From assembly GCF_947493125.1 (NCBI RefSeq), contig NZ_CANLQB010000008.1, positions 200,749 to 264,748 on the forward strand: DNA of 64,000 bases, in the 5' to 3' direction. Under the pieces are notes generated by a model. It did not search any database, was not told where the DNA came from, and saw nothing but the letters and a program-made list of their open reading frames with translations. The stretch is from an uncultured Roseobacter sp. GTDB taxonomy: Bacteria > Pseudomonadota > Alphaproteobacteria > Rhodobacterales > Rhodobacteraceae. Below are positions 16,931 to 26,554 of this stretch, piece after piece (position 1 is the first letter of the stretch; each line of letters begins with the position of its first letter). The translations under genes were made by a program, and so were the position numbers.

Positions 16931-18319
16931 ATGCGCTATATCTCCACCCGTGGCACGGCCCCCGTGCTGAATTTCGAAGAGGCGATGCTGACCGGGCTCG
17001 CACGGGACGGCGGGCTCTATGTGCCCGAGGTGATCCCGCAGATGAGTGCGGGGGAGATCGCGCGGCTGGAGGGGCTGAGCTATGAGGCGATTGCCTATCG
17101 CGTGATGCGGCCTTTCGTGGGCGATGTCTTCACCGACGAAGACTTCGAGGGGATTATCGAACGGGCCTATGCGGGCTTTGGTCATGCCGCGCGCGCACCG
17201 CTGGTACAGTTGGATCAGGGGCATTTCCTGCTGGAGCTCTTCCACGGGCCCACGCTGGCCTTCAAGGACTTCGCGATGCAGCTGATCGGGCAGATGTTCC
17301 AGACAGCGCTCGGGCGCAAGGGCGAGCGGGTGACGATTGTGGGCGCGACCTCCGGCGATACCGGGTCGGCCGCCATCGAGGCGTTCCGGGGGCTCGATAA
17401 TGTGGATGTGTTCATCCTCTACCCGCATGGGCGCATCTCGGAGGTGCAGCGGCGGCAGATGACCACGCCCACTGAAAGCAACGTGCACGCGCTGGCGATG
17501 GACGGCGATTTCGACGACTGCCAGGCGCGGCTGAAGGACATGTTCAACGATTTTGCCTTCCGGGACGGGGTGAGGCTGGCGGGGGTGAATTCGATCAACT
17601 GGGGCCGGGTGCTGGCGCAGGTGGTCTACTATTTCTCCGCCGCGGTCTCCGTCGGCGCGCCGCACCGCCCGGTCAGCTTCACCGTGCCCACGGGCAATTT
17701 CGGCGATATCTTCGCGGGCTACATCGCCAAGCGCATGGGGCTGCCGATCGACAAGCTGGTGGTGGCGACGAACCAGAACGATATTCTCGACCGCTGCCTG
17801 AGAGGGCAGGGGTATCATAAAGGCGAGACCGTACCCTCGATCAGCCCGTCGATGGACATTCAGGTCAGCTCCAACTTCGAGCGGGCGCTGTTTGATGCCT
17901 ATGACCGCGAAGGTCCGGCCATCGTGCAACTGATGGACGAGCTGAAGGCCGGTGGTTTCGAGGTCAGCCAGGGGGCGATGCAGGTGTTGCAGTCGCACTA
18001 CCTGTCGGGGCGCGCGTCCGAGGAGGAGACCATGGCGACCATCGCGTCCGCGCTGAAGACGACGGGCGAATTGCTCTGTCCGCATTCCGCTGTTGGCGTG
18101 AAGGTGGCGGAGGACCATCGCGTGACCGGCACGCCGATGATCACGCTGGCCACCGCGCATCCGGCGAAGTTTCCTGACGCAGTGGAACAGGCGTCGACGC
18201 AACGGCCCCCCTTGCCCCCGCGTATGGCAGACCTGTATGAACGCGCGGAACGGGTGAGCCGGGTGCCGAATGACCTTGCAGCGCTCACCGCGCATATCAA
18301 AGGGCACAGAGCTGCGTGA
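16931..18319 (+). CDS. thrC: Threonine synthase
   Basis: PLP enzyme that converts O-phosphohomoserine to threonine. 462 residues, the class of the E. coli and yeast enzymes. The PLP-binding lysine lies in GPTLAFKDFAMQ; VGATSGDTGSAA is the phosphate-binding loop and PTGNFGDIFAGY is another family signature. The start overlaps nothing; the end overlaps the next gene by 4 bases (GTGA), so the peptidase is translationally coupled. Confidence 0.95.
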   Translation: MRYISTRGTAPVLNFEEAMLTGLARDGGLYVPEVIPQMSAGEIARLEGLSYEAIAYRVMRPFVGDVFTDEDFEGIIERAYAGFGHAARAPLVQLDQGHFLLELFHGPTLAFKDFAMQLIGQMFQTALGRKGERVTIVGATSGDTGSAAIEAFRGLDNVDVFILYPHGRISEVQRRQMTTPTESNVHALAMDGDFDDCQARLKDMFNDFAFRDGVRLAGVNSINWGRVLAQVVYYFSAAVSVGAPHRPVSFTVPTGNFGDIFAGYIAKRMGLPIDKLVVATNQNDILDRCLRGQGYHKGETVPSISPSMDIQVSSNFERALFDAYDREGPAIVQLMDELKAGGFEVSQGAMQVLQSHYLSGRASEEETMATIASALKTTGELLCPHSAVGVKVAEDHRVTGTPMITLATAHPAKFPDAVEQASTQRPPLPPRMADLYERAERVSRVPNDLAALTAHIKGHRAA

Positions 18320-19578
18320 CACTGAACCAACACCGCCTGCCGAACGGCTTTCGCATCGTTACCGAAGAAATCCCCGGCCTCGCTTCGGCTTCTGTCGGCG
18401 TCTGGGTGACGGCGGGCGCCCGGCACGAGACACCCGAGCAGAACGGGATTGCGCATTTCCTCGAGCATATGGCCTTCAAGGGCACCAAGCGCCGCACGGC
18501 CCTGCAGATTGCCGAGAGCATCGAGGATGTGGGTGGCTATATCAACGCCTACACCAGCCGCGAGGTCACGGCCTATTACGCGCGGGTGTTGCAGAATGAC
18601 GTGCCGCTGGCGCTGGATGTGATTGCCGACATCCTGCTCAACCCGACGCTGGAGGAGGCCGAGATCGAGGTGGAGCGGGGCGTGATCCTGCAGGAGATCG
18701 GTCAGGCGCTCGACACACCGGACGACGTGATCTTCGACTGGTTGCAGGAGGAGGCCTATCCGGATCATCCCATGGGTCGGACCATCCTGGGGCCGTCGGA
18801 GCGGGTGGCGCAGTTCACGCGCGCCGATCTGCAGGGCTTCATTGCACAGCATTATGGGCCGGAGCAGATGATCCTCTCCGCCGCCGGTGCCGTCGACCAT
18901 GAGGCCATTGTCAAGCTGGCCGAGGAGTTGTTCGGCGGCATGGAGGCCCGGCCGGTCTTTGACGCGGATGCGGCGCGGTTTCTGGGCGGTGAGCGGCGGC
19001 AGCCGAAGGCGCTGGAGCAGGCGCATTTCGCGCTGGCGTTTGAAAGCCCCGGCTATCGCGAGGACAGTATCTATACCGCGCAAATCTACGCATCAGCCCT
19101 GGGCGGTGGCATGTCGAGCCGTCTGTTTCAGGAGATCCGGGAAAACCGCGGGCTCTGCTATTCGATCTTCGCGCAGGCCGGCGCCTATGCGGACACCGGC
19201 ATGACGACGATCTATGCCGGGACCAGCGCGGACCAGCTGCCACAGCTGGCGGAGATCACCATCGACGAGATGAAGCGTGCGGCCAGCGACATGTCCCCGG
19301 CGGAAGTCGCGCGGGCACGCGCGCAGATGAAGGCGGGGCTGCTGATGGGGCTTGAGAGCCCCTCGACCCGGGCGGAACGTCTGGCGCGGCTGGTGCAGAT
19401 CTGGGACCGGGTGCCGCCGCTGGAAGAGACTGTTGCGATGATCGACGCGGTGACCACGGGTGATGTGCGCGAGTTTGCGGAAGGCATGGCATCGGCGGCC
19501 CCGGCGGCGCTGGCGCTCTATGGGCCGATTGACGCCGCACCGAGCCTCGCGCAGTTGCAGGAGCGTCGGGTGGCGTGA
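18316..19578 (+). CDS. M16 family zinc peptidase (processing-peptidase-like)
   Basis: Metallopeptidase of 420 residues, related to the mitochondrial processing peptidase beta subunit. The inverted zinc motif HxxEH is intact in GIAHFLEHMAFKGTKRRT, and the distal Glu lies in the helix around EIEVERGVILQEIGQ. Two M16 halves are present (about 1-190 and 190-410), with GGGMSSRLFQEIRENRGLCYS in the second. GTG 18316 is used as start because GTGA overlaps the thrC stop. The gene follows thrC in many alphaproteobacteria; its natural substrate is unknown. Confidence 0.93.
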   Translation: MTLNQHRLPNGFRIVTEEIPGLASASVGVWVTAGARHETPEQNGIAHFLEHMAFKGTKRRTALQIAESIEDVGGYINAYTSREVTAYYARVLQNDVPLALDVIADILLNPTLEEAEIEVERGVILQEIGQALDTPDDVIFDWLQEEAYPDHPMGRTILGPSERVAQFTRADLQGFIAQHYGPEQMILSAAGAVDHEAIVKLAEELFGGMEARPVFDADAARFLGGERRQPKALEQAHFALAFESPGYREDSIYTAQIYASALGGGMSSRLFQEIRENRGLCYSIFAQAGAYADTGMTTIYAGTSADQLPQLAEITIDEMKRAASDMSPAEVARARAQMKAGLLMGLESPSTRAERLARLVQIWDRVPPLEETVAMIDAVTTGDVREFAEGMASAAPAALALYGPIDAAPSLAQLQERRVA

Positions 19579-20162
19579 TGCTGCGCGGGTTTCGCAAACT
19601 CCGCATCGAGACCGAACGCATGACCTTGCGCCCGCCGATCCACTCGGATTTCCGGGCCTGGACCGGCCTGCGATCCCAAAGCAAGGATTATCTGACCGCC
19701 TGGGAGCCGAGCTGGGCGAAGGATCACCTCACGCGCAAGGCCTTCACCAACCGGGTCTATTGGGCGCAGCGGTCGGTCTCCGGGGGCACGGCGCTGCCGC
19801 TCTTCCTGATCCGGCGAAAGGACGATGCGCTGCTGGGGGCGATCACGCTCGACAATATTCGTCGCGGGCCGGCGCAGTCGGGCACCCTGGGGTATTGGAC
19901 CGGTGAGCCGTTTGCGCGGCAGGGGTACATGCGCGAGGCGATCACGGCGCTGGTGCATTACGCCTTCACCCAGCTGGATCTGAGCCGGATCGAGGCGGCC
20001 TGCCTGCCGGAGAACGCCGCCTCGCGCGGGCTGCTGGAGCGGTCGGGGTTCAAATACGAGGGCGTGGCGCAGAGCTACCTGCAAATTGACGGGCGCTGGC
20101 GGACCCATGTGCTCTATGCCGCGTTGCGCGGAGATCGACGGGGCAAGACCGACGCGGGATAG
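19578..20162 (+). CDS. RimJ-like GNAT N-acetyltransferase
   Basis: 194-residue acetyltransferase of the RimJ/RimL type (ribosomal-protein N-terminal acetylation is the known role of relatives). It begins MLRGFRKLRIETERMTLRPP, the standard opening of the group. The acetyl-CoA loop region is GYWTGEPFARQGYMREAIT, and AACLPENAASRGLLERSGF is the conserved C-terminal signature. ATG overlaps the peptidase stop by one base (TGATG), so it ends the thrC-peptidase operon. A C-terminal basic tail is present. Confidence 0.88.
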   Translation: MLRGFRKLRIETERMTLRPPIHSDFRAWTGLRSQSKDYLTAWEPSWAKDHLTRKAFTNRVYWAQRSVSGGTALPLFLIRRKDDALLGAITLDNIRRGPAQSGTLGYWTGEPFARQGYMREAITALVHYAFTQLDLSRIEAACLPENAASRGLLERSGFKYEGVAQSYLQIDGRWRTHVLYAALRGDRRGKTDAG

Positions 20163-20334
20163 TGGGCGTCTCCGCCTTGGGCGGATGAAGCTGCGTGCCC
20201 TGGACGACGAAGGCGAGCGGAGCCATCCGTTTGGTCGGTTTGGCGGCAGTCGACACAGATCGCGCGGGCCGGGCCGTGAAAAACCTTCTGGGAATCGGTG
20301 GGTTCACGCTAGGTTTGGGCCGTGGGAGGTCGCC

Positions 20335-21144
20335 ATGCTCATTCGGGTTTTCATTGCTCTTTTTCTGTTCGCACAGGTCGCGGTCGCGCAGGAGCGCACG
20401 CCGAGCCATTGTATCGCGCTCGCCGAGGCGCCGGGGCTTGAATATGTGGTGCCCGCGAGCCTTGGGCCGGTGGCCGAGGAGACGGTGCGCATTCACTACA
20501 TCACGCACGCCAGTTTTCTGATCCGAAGCCATGGCGGGCTGAATATGGTCACGGATTTTACCGGCTTCACCGGCTCGGCACCGCTGATCCCGGATGTGGT
20601 GACCATGAACCACGCCCATGACACCCATTGGACGGCGAACCCGGACCCGGCCATTCCGCATGTGCTGCCGGGATGGGGGCTGTTTGGGGAAGGCATTTCG
20701 CATCACCTCGATCTGGGTGAGGTGCTGGTGCGCAATGTCTCCACCGATATCCGCTCGCAGTTTTCGGGCGTTGAAGAGAACGGCAATTCGATCTTCGTCT
20801 TTGAGCTCGCGGGGCTCTGCGTGGGGCATCTGGGGCACCTGCATCACGAGCCGGATGCCGAGCAATATGCCGCCTTGGGGCGGCTCGATGTGGTGATGGC
20901 GCCGGTCGATGGCGGCTATACGCTGGATCTGCCGACCATGATCCGGGTGCTGAAGCGGCTGCGGTCCTCCGTGGTGATCCCGATGCACTGGTTTTCGCTC
21001 TATGGGCTCGATGAGTTTCTGGCGGGCATGGCGGATGAGTTTGCGGTGGTCGAGGTGGGTGGGCCCGCGCTCGACATCTCGCTCGACCGGTTGCCGGGGC
21101 GGCCCACGGTGATGGTGTTGCGCCCGCAGTTGCTCAGCGAGTAG
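20335..21144 (+). CDS. Secreted metallo-beta-lactamase-fold hydrolase (UlaG-like)
   Basis: 269 residues with an N-terminal signal peptide (MLIRVFIALFLFAQVAVAQ), so probably periplasmic. The MBL-fold metal site shows as VTMNHAHDTHW, with later histidines in GHLGHLHHEPD and IPMHWFSLYG. The closest recognisable type is the UlaG/'L-ascorbate-6-phosphate lactonase-like' group, but the real substrate is unknown. ATG 20335 has GGGAGG six bases upstream; the longer open frame before it overlaps the RimJ gene and is non-coding. Confidence 0.85.
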   Translation: MLIRVFIALFLFAQVAVAQERTPSHCIALAEAPGLEYVVPASLGPVAEETVRIHYITHASFLIRSHGGLNMVTDFTGFTGSAPLIPDVVTMNHAHDTHWTANPDPAIPHVLPGWGLFGEGISHHLDLGEVLVRNVSTDIRSQFSGVEENGNSIFVFELAGLCVGHLGHLHHEPDAEQYAALGRLDVVMAPVDGGYTLDLPTMIRVLKRLRSSVVIPMHWFSLYGLDEFLAGMADEFAVVEVGGPALDISLDRLPGRPTVMVLRPQLLSE

Positions 21145-21183
21145 GCCCCTTGCATCGGTCCGCGCGGCGGGGGATCAAGGCGC

Positions 21184-22599
21184 ATGGACCTCAATTCCGC
21201 TGATTCCGAGTTCGAGACGCTGTTGCGTGGGGCCTTGCCCGACGATGCGGTGAAGAGGTCCGAGGCGCGCTATCTCGAAGAGCCGCGCGGGCGGTACCAG
21301 GGGCGCGAGACGCTGGTGGTTCTGCCGCGTTCGGTGGAGGAGGTGGCGACGGTTGTGCGGCTGGCCGGGCAGGCGCGTGTCGGCGTTGTGGCCTATGGCG
21401 GCGGCACGGGGCTGGTGGGCGGGCAGATCTCGCCCGAGGGGCCCTTGCCGGTGATCCTGTCGCTGGAGCGGATGGCAGCGATCCGGGGCGTCTATCCGCA
21501 GGAAAACGTCCTGATCTGTGAGGCGGGAGCCGTGCTGGCGGATGTGCAGGCGGCGGCGGCGGCGGTAGACCGGCTTTTTCCCTTGTCTCTGGCGTCGGAA
21601 GGCTCGGCGCGCATTGGCGGGAACCTGGCGACGAATGCGGGTGGGACGGCGGTGCTGCGGTATGGCAATGCGCGCGGGCTCTGTCTGGGGCTGGAGGCGG
21701 TGCTGCCGGATGGGCAGATCTGGCATGGGCTGAAGCGGCTGCGCAAGGACAACACCGGCTATGACCTGCGCAACCTGCTGATTGGCTCAGAGGGCACGTT
21801 GGGGGTCATCACGGCCGCTGCGCTGAAGCTGAGCCCGCAGCCCGCAGCCCACGGCACGGCGATTTTTGTGGTGCCTTCACCTGCGGCGGCGCTGGAGCTG
21901 CTGGCGCTGGCGCAATCGCAATTGGGCGAGCTGGTGAGTGGGTTCGAGCTGATCAGCGGGCAGGGGCTGGCGTTTCTGGCCGAGACGGTGCCGGAGGTGC
22001 GGCAGCCGTTTGAGGAGCCGCCTGCATGGTCGGTGCTGATCGAGGTTGGTCTGGTGGCGGGGCTGGAGCCGCAGGGAGCCCTGGAGCGGGTGTTTCTGGC
22101 GGCGTCCGAGGCAGGTCTGGCGCTGGATGGGGTGATTGCGCAGAGCGAACAGCAGTCGGCGGACTTCTGGTCGGTGCGGGAGCATATTCCGGAGGCCAAT
22201 AAGCGGACCGGGGCCATTATTTCAAGCGATGTGTCGGTACCGCTTGGGGCGATCCCCGAATTCATCGAAGCGGGGCGGGAGGAGATTGCGAAGATCGGGG
22301 CGTTCCGCATCAACTGTTTTGGCCATGTGGGCGATGGCAACCTGCATTATAACGTATTTCCTCTGCCCGGCGGGCGTGCGGCGGACCACGCCAACCAGCG
22401 CGCGGCGTTGCAGCGGGCCGTGCATGATCTGGCGCATCGCTTGGGCGGGTCGGTCAGTGCCGAGCATGGGGTTGGGCGGCTCAAGGTGGACGATCTGGAG
22501 CGCTATGGCGATCCGGCGAAACTGTCGGCCTTGCGCGCGATCAAGGCGGCGCTTGATCCGCTGGGCATCATGAACCCCGGCGCGGTCCTCCGAAAATGA
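21184..22599 (+). CDS. FAD-binding oxidoreductase (GlcD / D-2-hydroxyacid dehydrogenase type)
   Basis: 471-residue flavoprotein of the FAD-binding type 4 family. FAD domain about 40-215 (VVAYGGGTGLVGGQ, GGNLATNAGGTAVLRYGN, LLIGSEGTLGVIT); C-terminal FAD-oxidase domain with NCFGHVGDGNLHYNVFPLP and SVSAEHGVGRLK. This domain order and the conserved GHxGDGNLH are typical of D-2-hydroxyglutarate, D-lactate and glycolate (GlcD) dehydrogenases, which pass electrons to ETF or quinone. Which hydroxyacid is used cannot be decided here; no glcE/glcF genes follow, which favours a single-subunit D-lactate or D-2-hydroxyglutarate type. Confidence 0.88.
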   Translation: MDLNSADSEFETLLRGALPDDAVKRSEARYLEEPRGRYQGRETLVVLPRSVEEVATVVRLAGQARVGVVAYGGGTGLVGGQISPEGPLPVILSLERMAAIRGVYPQENVLICEAGAVLADVQAAAAAVDRLFPLSLASEGSARIGGNLATNAGGTAVLRYGNARGLCLGLEAVLPDGQIWHGLKRLRKDNTGYDLRNLLIGSEGTLGVITAAALKLSPQPAAHGTAIFVVPSPAAALELLALAQSQLGELVSGFELISGQGLAFLAETVPEVRQPFEEPPAWSVLIEVGLVAGLEPQGALERVFLAASEAGLALDGVIAQSEQQSADFWSVREHIPEANKRTGAIISSDVSVPLGAIPEFIEAGREEIAKIGAFRINCFGHVGDGNLHYNVFPLPGGRAADHANQRAALQRAVHDLAHRLGGSVSAEHGVGRLKVDDLERYGDPAKLSALRAIKAALDPLGIMNPGAVLRK

Positions 22600-22652
22600 G
22601 GCGCTGACGCGCCACACGATGTTTTTCAAATCCCTCCGGGATTTGGTTGGCT

Positions 22653-23183
22653 TCAGAGGCCGTCGAAGGCGCAGAGGGCGTGTACGTCCATACCCATGGT
22701 TTCGAGCTTTTTGCGCCCGCCCAGATCGGGCAGGTCGATGATGAAGGCACAGGAGACGATCTCGCCGCCCAACCGTTCCAGCAGTTTGATCCCGGCCTCG
22801 GCCGTACCTCCGGTGGCGAGCAGATCGTCGACGACGAGGATTTTTTCCCCCGCGCTGATGGCGTCATCGTGGATCTCGACGATGGCTTCGCCGTATTCGA
22901 GTTTATAGTCTTGGCTGATCGTGGTGCCGGGCAGCTTGCCTTTCTTGCGGATGGGCACGAAGCCCACGGACAGTTGGTGCGCAATGGCCCCGCCGAGGAT
23001 GAACCCGCGCGCTTCCAGCCCCACCACCTTGTCGATTTCCAGCCCCGCGTAGGGGTGCAGCATCTGGTCGATGGCCATGCGGAACCCGCGCGGGTCGGCG
23101 AAGAGCGTGGTGACATCGCGGAACATGATGCCTTCGTGGGGGAAGTCGACGATGGTGCGGATGTAGTCCTGGACGGTTTTCAT
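22653..23183 (-). CDS. apt: Adenine phosphoribosyltransferase
   Basis: Purine salvage enzyme of 176 residues that makes AMP from adenine and PRPP. The PRPP loop is [15 protein letters not shown], and [17 protein letters not shown] and RKKGKLPG are further family motifs. ATG 23183 has GGAG seven bases upstream; the longer open frame upstream belongs to the RhtB-family gene region. It overlaps the stop of that upstream gene by 4 bases. With mtnP two genes upstream on the same strand, it forms a methylthioadenosine salvage pair: MtnP releases adenine, which Apt reuses. Confidence 0.95.
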   Translation of the reverse strand: MKTVQDYIRTIVDFPHEGIMFRDVTTLFADPRGFRMAIDQMLHPYAGLEIDKVVGLEARGFILGGAIAHQLSVGFVPIRKKGKLPGTTISQDYKLEYGEAIVEIHDDAISAGEKILVVDDLLATGGTAEAGIKLLERLGGEIVSCAFIIDLPDLGGRKKLETMGMDVHALCAFDGL

Positions 23184-23803
23184 GTGGCTCTCCGGAGGGT
23201 GGCTGTGAGCACGCCCATGCCCACCAGGGTGGCACCGCCCGCGCGGGTGAGCCAGGCGATGACGCTGGGGCGGTCGATGGTGCGGCGCATACGGTCGGCG
23301 AGCAGCGCGTAGGCGAGCGCGTTGAGGGCGGCAAGAGTGCAGAATGTGGTGATCAGGATGGCGAACTGCGGCAGGAGCGGGGTGTCGGGGCGGATGAACT
23401 GCGGCACGAAGGCGATGAAGAAGGCGATGGATTTGGGGTTGAGTGCCGTGACGGCGGCTGCGTGACCAAACACGCCGCGCGCGTTGACCTCGGCCTTGGG
23501 CATGGCGAGCCCTCGGGACGGGGCGGAGCGGATCAGTTTGATACCAAGCCAGACGAGGTAGATCGCGCCAAGCCATTTCAGAATTGTGAAGAGCGTGGCG
23601 GAGGCCAGAACCAGCGCTCCGAGACCCGCGAGTGACGCGCTCATCGCGATGAAATCGCCAAAGGCAACGCCGCCTGCGGAGGCCACGGCGACGGACCGGC
23701 CCTTGCTGAGCGCGTAGCTCAGAACAAGCAGCACCGTCGGGCCGGGGATGAGCAGCAGCGCGGTGGAGGCCGCCACGAAGGCGAGCCAGAGATCGAAGGA
23801 CAT
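23180..23803 (-). CDS. LysE/RhtB family amino-acid exporter
   Basis: Membrane protein of 207 residues with about six helices. The family signature is clear: [19 protein letters not shown] near the N-terminus, [20 protein letters not shown], and [17 protein letters not shown] in the middle. RhtB-type proteins export homoserine, threonine or related amino acids; the substrate here is unknown. AGGAG eight bases before ATG 23803. It lies between mtnP and apt, overlapping apt by 4 bases, so the three are one operon. Confidence 0.92.
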   Translation of the reverse strand: MSFDLWLAFVAASTALLLIPGPTVLLVLSYALSKGRSVAVASAGGVAFGDFIAMSASLAGLGALVLASATLFTILKWLGAIYLVWLGIKLIRSAPSRGLAMPKAEVNARGVFGHAAAVTALNPKSIAFFIAFVPQFIRPDTPLLPQFAILITTFCTLAALNALAYALLADRMRRTIDRPSVIAWLTRAGGATLVGMGVLTATLRRAT

Positions 23804-23813
23804 GAGGGGTCTC

Positions 23814-24689
23814 CTATGTGAGCAGGCGGCCGGCGACCGCGTCGAGTTTGGCCATGAGCGCGGGGTCGCGGGCGTCGGGGACTGTGAGGATCGCGTATTC
23901 CAGCGCGCGGTCGCAGCCGTGCGGACAGGGCGTGCGCTCGGGCCCCAGAAGGCCGGGCAGGCGGCGCACCATGTCGCGGCCTTTGTCGGCATTGCCCATC
24001 AGGGTGGCAATGATTTGCGTGACATCGACCTCGCCGTGATCCGGGTGCCAGCTGTCGTAATCGGTGATCATGGCGACCGAGGCGTAACAGAGCTCGGCCT
24101 CGCGGGCGAGCTTGGCCTCGGGCATATTGGTCATGCCGATCACATCGCAGCCCCAGACCTCGCGGTAGATCTTGGATTCGGCGAGGGTGGAGAACTGGGG
24201 GCCTTCCATGGCGAGATAGGTGCCGCCCTTGTGGACGGTGATGCCCGCGTCTTTGGCGGCGGTCTCGCAGGCGTCGGTGAGGCGCGGGCAGGTGGGGTGC
24301 GCAACCGAGACATGGGCCACGCAGCCTGTGCCGAAGAAGCTCTTCTCCCGGGCGAAGGTGCGGTCGATGAACTGATCGATCAGCACGAAATCTCCTGGCG
24401 CCATCTCCTCGCGGAATGACCCGCAGGCGGAGACGGAGATCACATCGGTGCAGCCCAGACGTTTGAGCGCGTCGATGTTGGCGCGGTAAGGCACGGTGGT
24501 GGGGCTGTGGATGTGCCCGCGCCCGTGGCGGGGCAGGAAAGCCATTTCGGTTCCGTCAAGCGTGCCGGTCAGGATGGCGTCGGACGGCGCGCCCCACGGG
24601 CTCTCGACAGTGGTCCACTCCGCGTTTTCCAGCCCGTCGATATCGTAGATGCCAGAGCCGCCAATCACGGCGATCTTGGGTGCGGTCAT
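23814..24689 (-). CDS. mtnP: S-methyl-5'-thioadenosine phosphorylase
   Basis: 291 residues. It cleaves methylthioadenosine with phosphate to adenine and methylthioribose-1-phosphate, in the methionine salvage pathway. Family motifs: IAVIGGSGIYDIDGLE, FLPRHGRGHIHSPTTVPYRAN, GTYLAMEGPQFSTLAES, IGMTNMPEAKLAREAELCYA and TDYDSWH. ATG 24689 has GGAG nine bases upstream; a TTG at 24713 would add eight residues but lacks a ribosome site. It is the first gene of mtnP-rhtB-apt. Confidence 0.93.
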   Translation of the reverse strand: MTAPKIAVIGGSGIYDIDGLENAEWTTVESPWGAPSDAILTGTLDGTEMAFLPRHGRGHIHSPTTVPYRANIDALKRLGCTDVISVSACGSFREEMAPGDFVLIDQFIDRTFAREKSFFGTGCVAHVSVAHPTCPRLTDACETAAKDAGITVHKGGTYLAMEGPQFSTLAESKIYREVWGCDVIGMTNMPEAKLAREAELCYASVAMITDYDSWHPDHGEVDVTQIIATLMGNADKGRDMVRRLPGLLGPERTPCPHGCDRALEYAILTVPDARDPALMAKLDAVAGRLLT

Positions 24690-24786
24690 GAGGCGGGCTC
24701 CGTTGTTGTCCAAGGAGGATCGTGGCGGGAATGCGCGGTGAAATCAATGGGGTGGCGTTGTTGATTTTCGATGAGCGCCGCGCGCG

Positions 24787-26339
24787 TCAGTCCCGCCGGA
24801 TGATGCCGGTAATGGCGGCGGCGCCGAGGGCTGTGACGATCCAGCCTGCGATGGACAGGAAGAAGCCATAGCGCCAGAGCCTTTGTCCCCAGACCTCCCG
24901 GTTTGTGGATGGGGCCCATGCGTCGGTCTGACCAAGGTCAATGATCGGAATCACCAGATCAGCGCCATAGGCGTAGCGGTTGAAGGTGGCCCAGTCGCGC
25001 CCCGGGCCATTTCGGGCGGACCAGTTATCGGCTGGATTGGAAACAGTGCTTTCCAAGGCCATCCAATCTCTGGTTGTCAGAATGACGGCGGAGTTTGGAG
25101 CCATACTTCCTTCTTCCCAAGCCATGTGAGCCAGCCAGGTGGCGAGTAGCGTCATGCCGCCCAAGATCCAAGGACTGCGAAAGGGTCGAATGCCGTACCC
25201 GACGACCAAACGCAGCAAAAGATCGATTGATAGGCGCCATAGGTTTGTCAGGTCGCGCCACAGCCCCAACAAGGCAACGCTTACGTCGCCGTTTGGTTCG
25301 ATGCGGCACTGCTCTCTGCTATGCTTACGACGCTGCCGTTCGAGATCAAACAGGACGGTGCGCGCATCTTCTCTGTGTCCCATCTCGCGGTAGACCTTGG
25401 CCAGCTGCGTGTAGGGCTGGGGGTAGAACTCGTGACCCAGGTGCTGCCCTTGGCGAGCCAATCGAGCCGATGTGTCAGCTTGAGAAAGGTTGCGTTTTCC
25501 ACAGTCGAATAGATGAATCCGTCCAGAATGAGCCGCTCCTTCGAGGGCCAGCTTTCGGGATCATCAACCAAGGTGCCAACCTGTGCCGTGGTCAAGTTAA
25601 TCACACCGTTAGCGGTGCTTACGCGCCGAAAGAAGAAAGCCTGCCGCACCTTTGCGCCTTGGGCGTTGAGCGCGTGTCCGGAGGTTGCGTTGAATCCAGC
25701 GTCGTCACAGTCAAGCTGCCCGTCGATGGTGGCTGAGTTGATGGCGACAGTTGCCTCGGCGGTGATGCCGCGCAGGAAAACGCTCCCTTTCACCTGCATG
25801 CTGTGGGCGTTGAGCGCGTGTCCGGAGGTTGCGTTGAATCTGGCGTCCTCACAGGAAAGCTGCCCGTCGATGGTGGCTGAGTTGATGGCGACAGTTGCCT
25901 CGGCAGTGATGCCGCGCAGGAGAACGCTCCCGGTCACCTTTGCGCCTTGGGCGTTGAGCGCTGGAACCGCGCTGCTGTTCAGGTTGAGAATCTGTAGCTT
26001 TGCCTGGAGCGCGTCAATTGGATTGTCAAAACGACACCGAATGAGTCCGGTGACGCCGTGTGAGCTGGCCAGATTCAGGTCTAGGGAGCCTGTGATATGG
26101 GCGCCGGCAAGCGTCACACCCCAATCAGCCACCGGGTGCAGATCGCAGCCGCCAGTGATGAGGTAGCGCAGGACATCGGCCCGGATCTGGATCGCCGGGT
26201 CAGGCGCGCGCTTTGGCGGAAGCTCACCGCTTAGGACACAGAAGTCCCCGGCCAAGCAGGTGGCGAGGAGTTTGTCTTCTGCGGGGGTGGGGCCGCCGAG
26301 GTGTTCGTCGATGTCGGCGCGGGTGCGGATGAGGGGCAT
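24787..26339 (-). pseudogene. Repeat-containing membrane protein gene, broken by a frameshift
   Basis: Two overlapping minus-strand frames together read as one protein. The first (from ATG 26339) starts MPLIRTRADIDEHLGGPTPAED and holds pentapeptide-like hydrophobic/polar repeats, including two near-identical 48-residue units. It then loses its sense after LTHRLDWLAK near 25448. The second frame continues the sense with RQGQHLGHEFYPQPYTQLAKVYREMGHREDA, then two or three transmembrane helices (WILGGMTLLATWLAHM; WRYGFFLSIAGWIVTALGAAA) to the stop at 24787. The joined protein would be about 517 residues, matching a known but uncharacterised family with LDWL-(A/R)-Q and FSPQPYEQLAKV-like motifs. 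A one-base loss near 25440-25460 explains it. A sequencing error or a true pseudogene are both possible. Confidence 0.75.
25663..25950 (-). repeat. Two tandem 144-bp near-identical repeats inside the frameshifted gene
   Basis: Units 25663-25806 and 25807-25950 both begin GCGTTGAGCGCGTGTCCGG on the plus strand and differ at only about a dozen or so positions. A partial third unit starts at 25951. Each encodes 48 residues, with GITAEATVAINSATIDGQL identical in both. The period is a multiple of three, so copy-number changes would keep the frame. Confidence 0.9.
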
Positions 26340-26468
26340 GAAATGGCTCGGTCAAAAAATGGGCAAAGAATGCGGTCAGACTAGCGGATGAGGCGGGTCT
26401 GTGAAGGGGCGGCGGGATGCGGGGTCATAGAATCTTTACCATGATGGTGCAGGGGCGCGGGGTTTCCA

Positions 26469-26532
26469 TTTCACGTGAAAGGGTCTAAAGCAGCGCGGCT
26501 ATGGGCTTCGGGACATGACAGAGCCCTTTCAC
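26469..26532. promoter_or_regulatory. Palindromes upstream of the SulP transporter
   Basis: A perfect 12-bp palindrome TTTCACGTGAAA lies at 26469-26480, extended to GTGAAAGGG at 26475-26483. The inverted copy CCCTTTCAC lies at 26524-26532, 40 bases further and about 22 bases before the SulP start. ACACT-AG-AGTGT follows immediately. The arrangement suggests a regulator or looping site, but no binding protein can be named. Confidence 0.35.
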
Positions 26533-26554
26533 ACTAGAGTGTAGGAATTTGAGA

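Noticed and set aside
25430..25470. Programmed -1 frameshifting in the repeat-containing membrane gene
   Set aside because: There is no X-XXY-YYZ slippery heptamer in the correct frame at the junction and no obvious downstream pseudoknot; a simple one-base loss is more likely.
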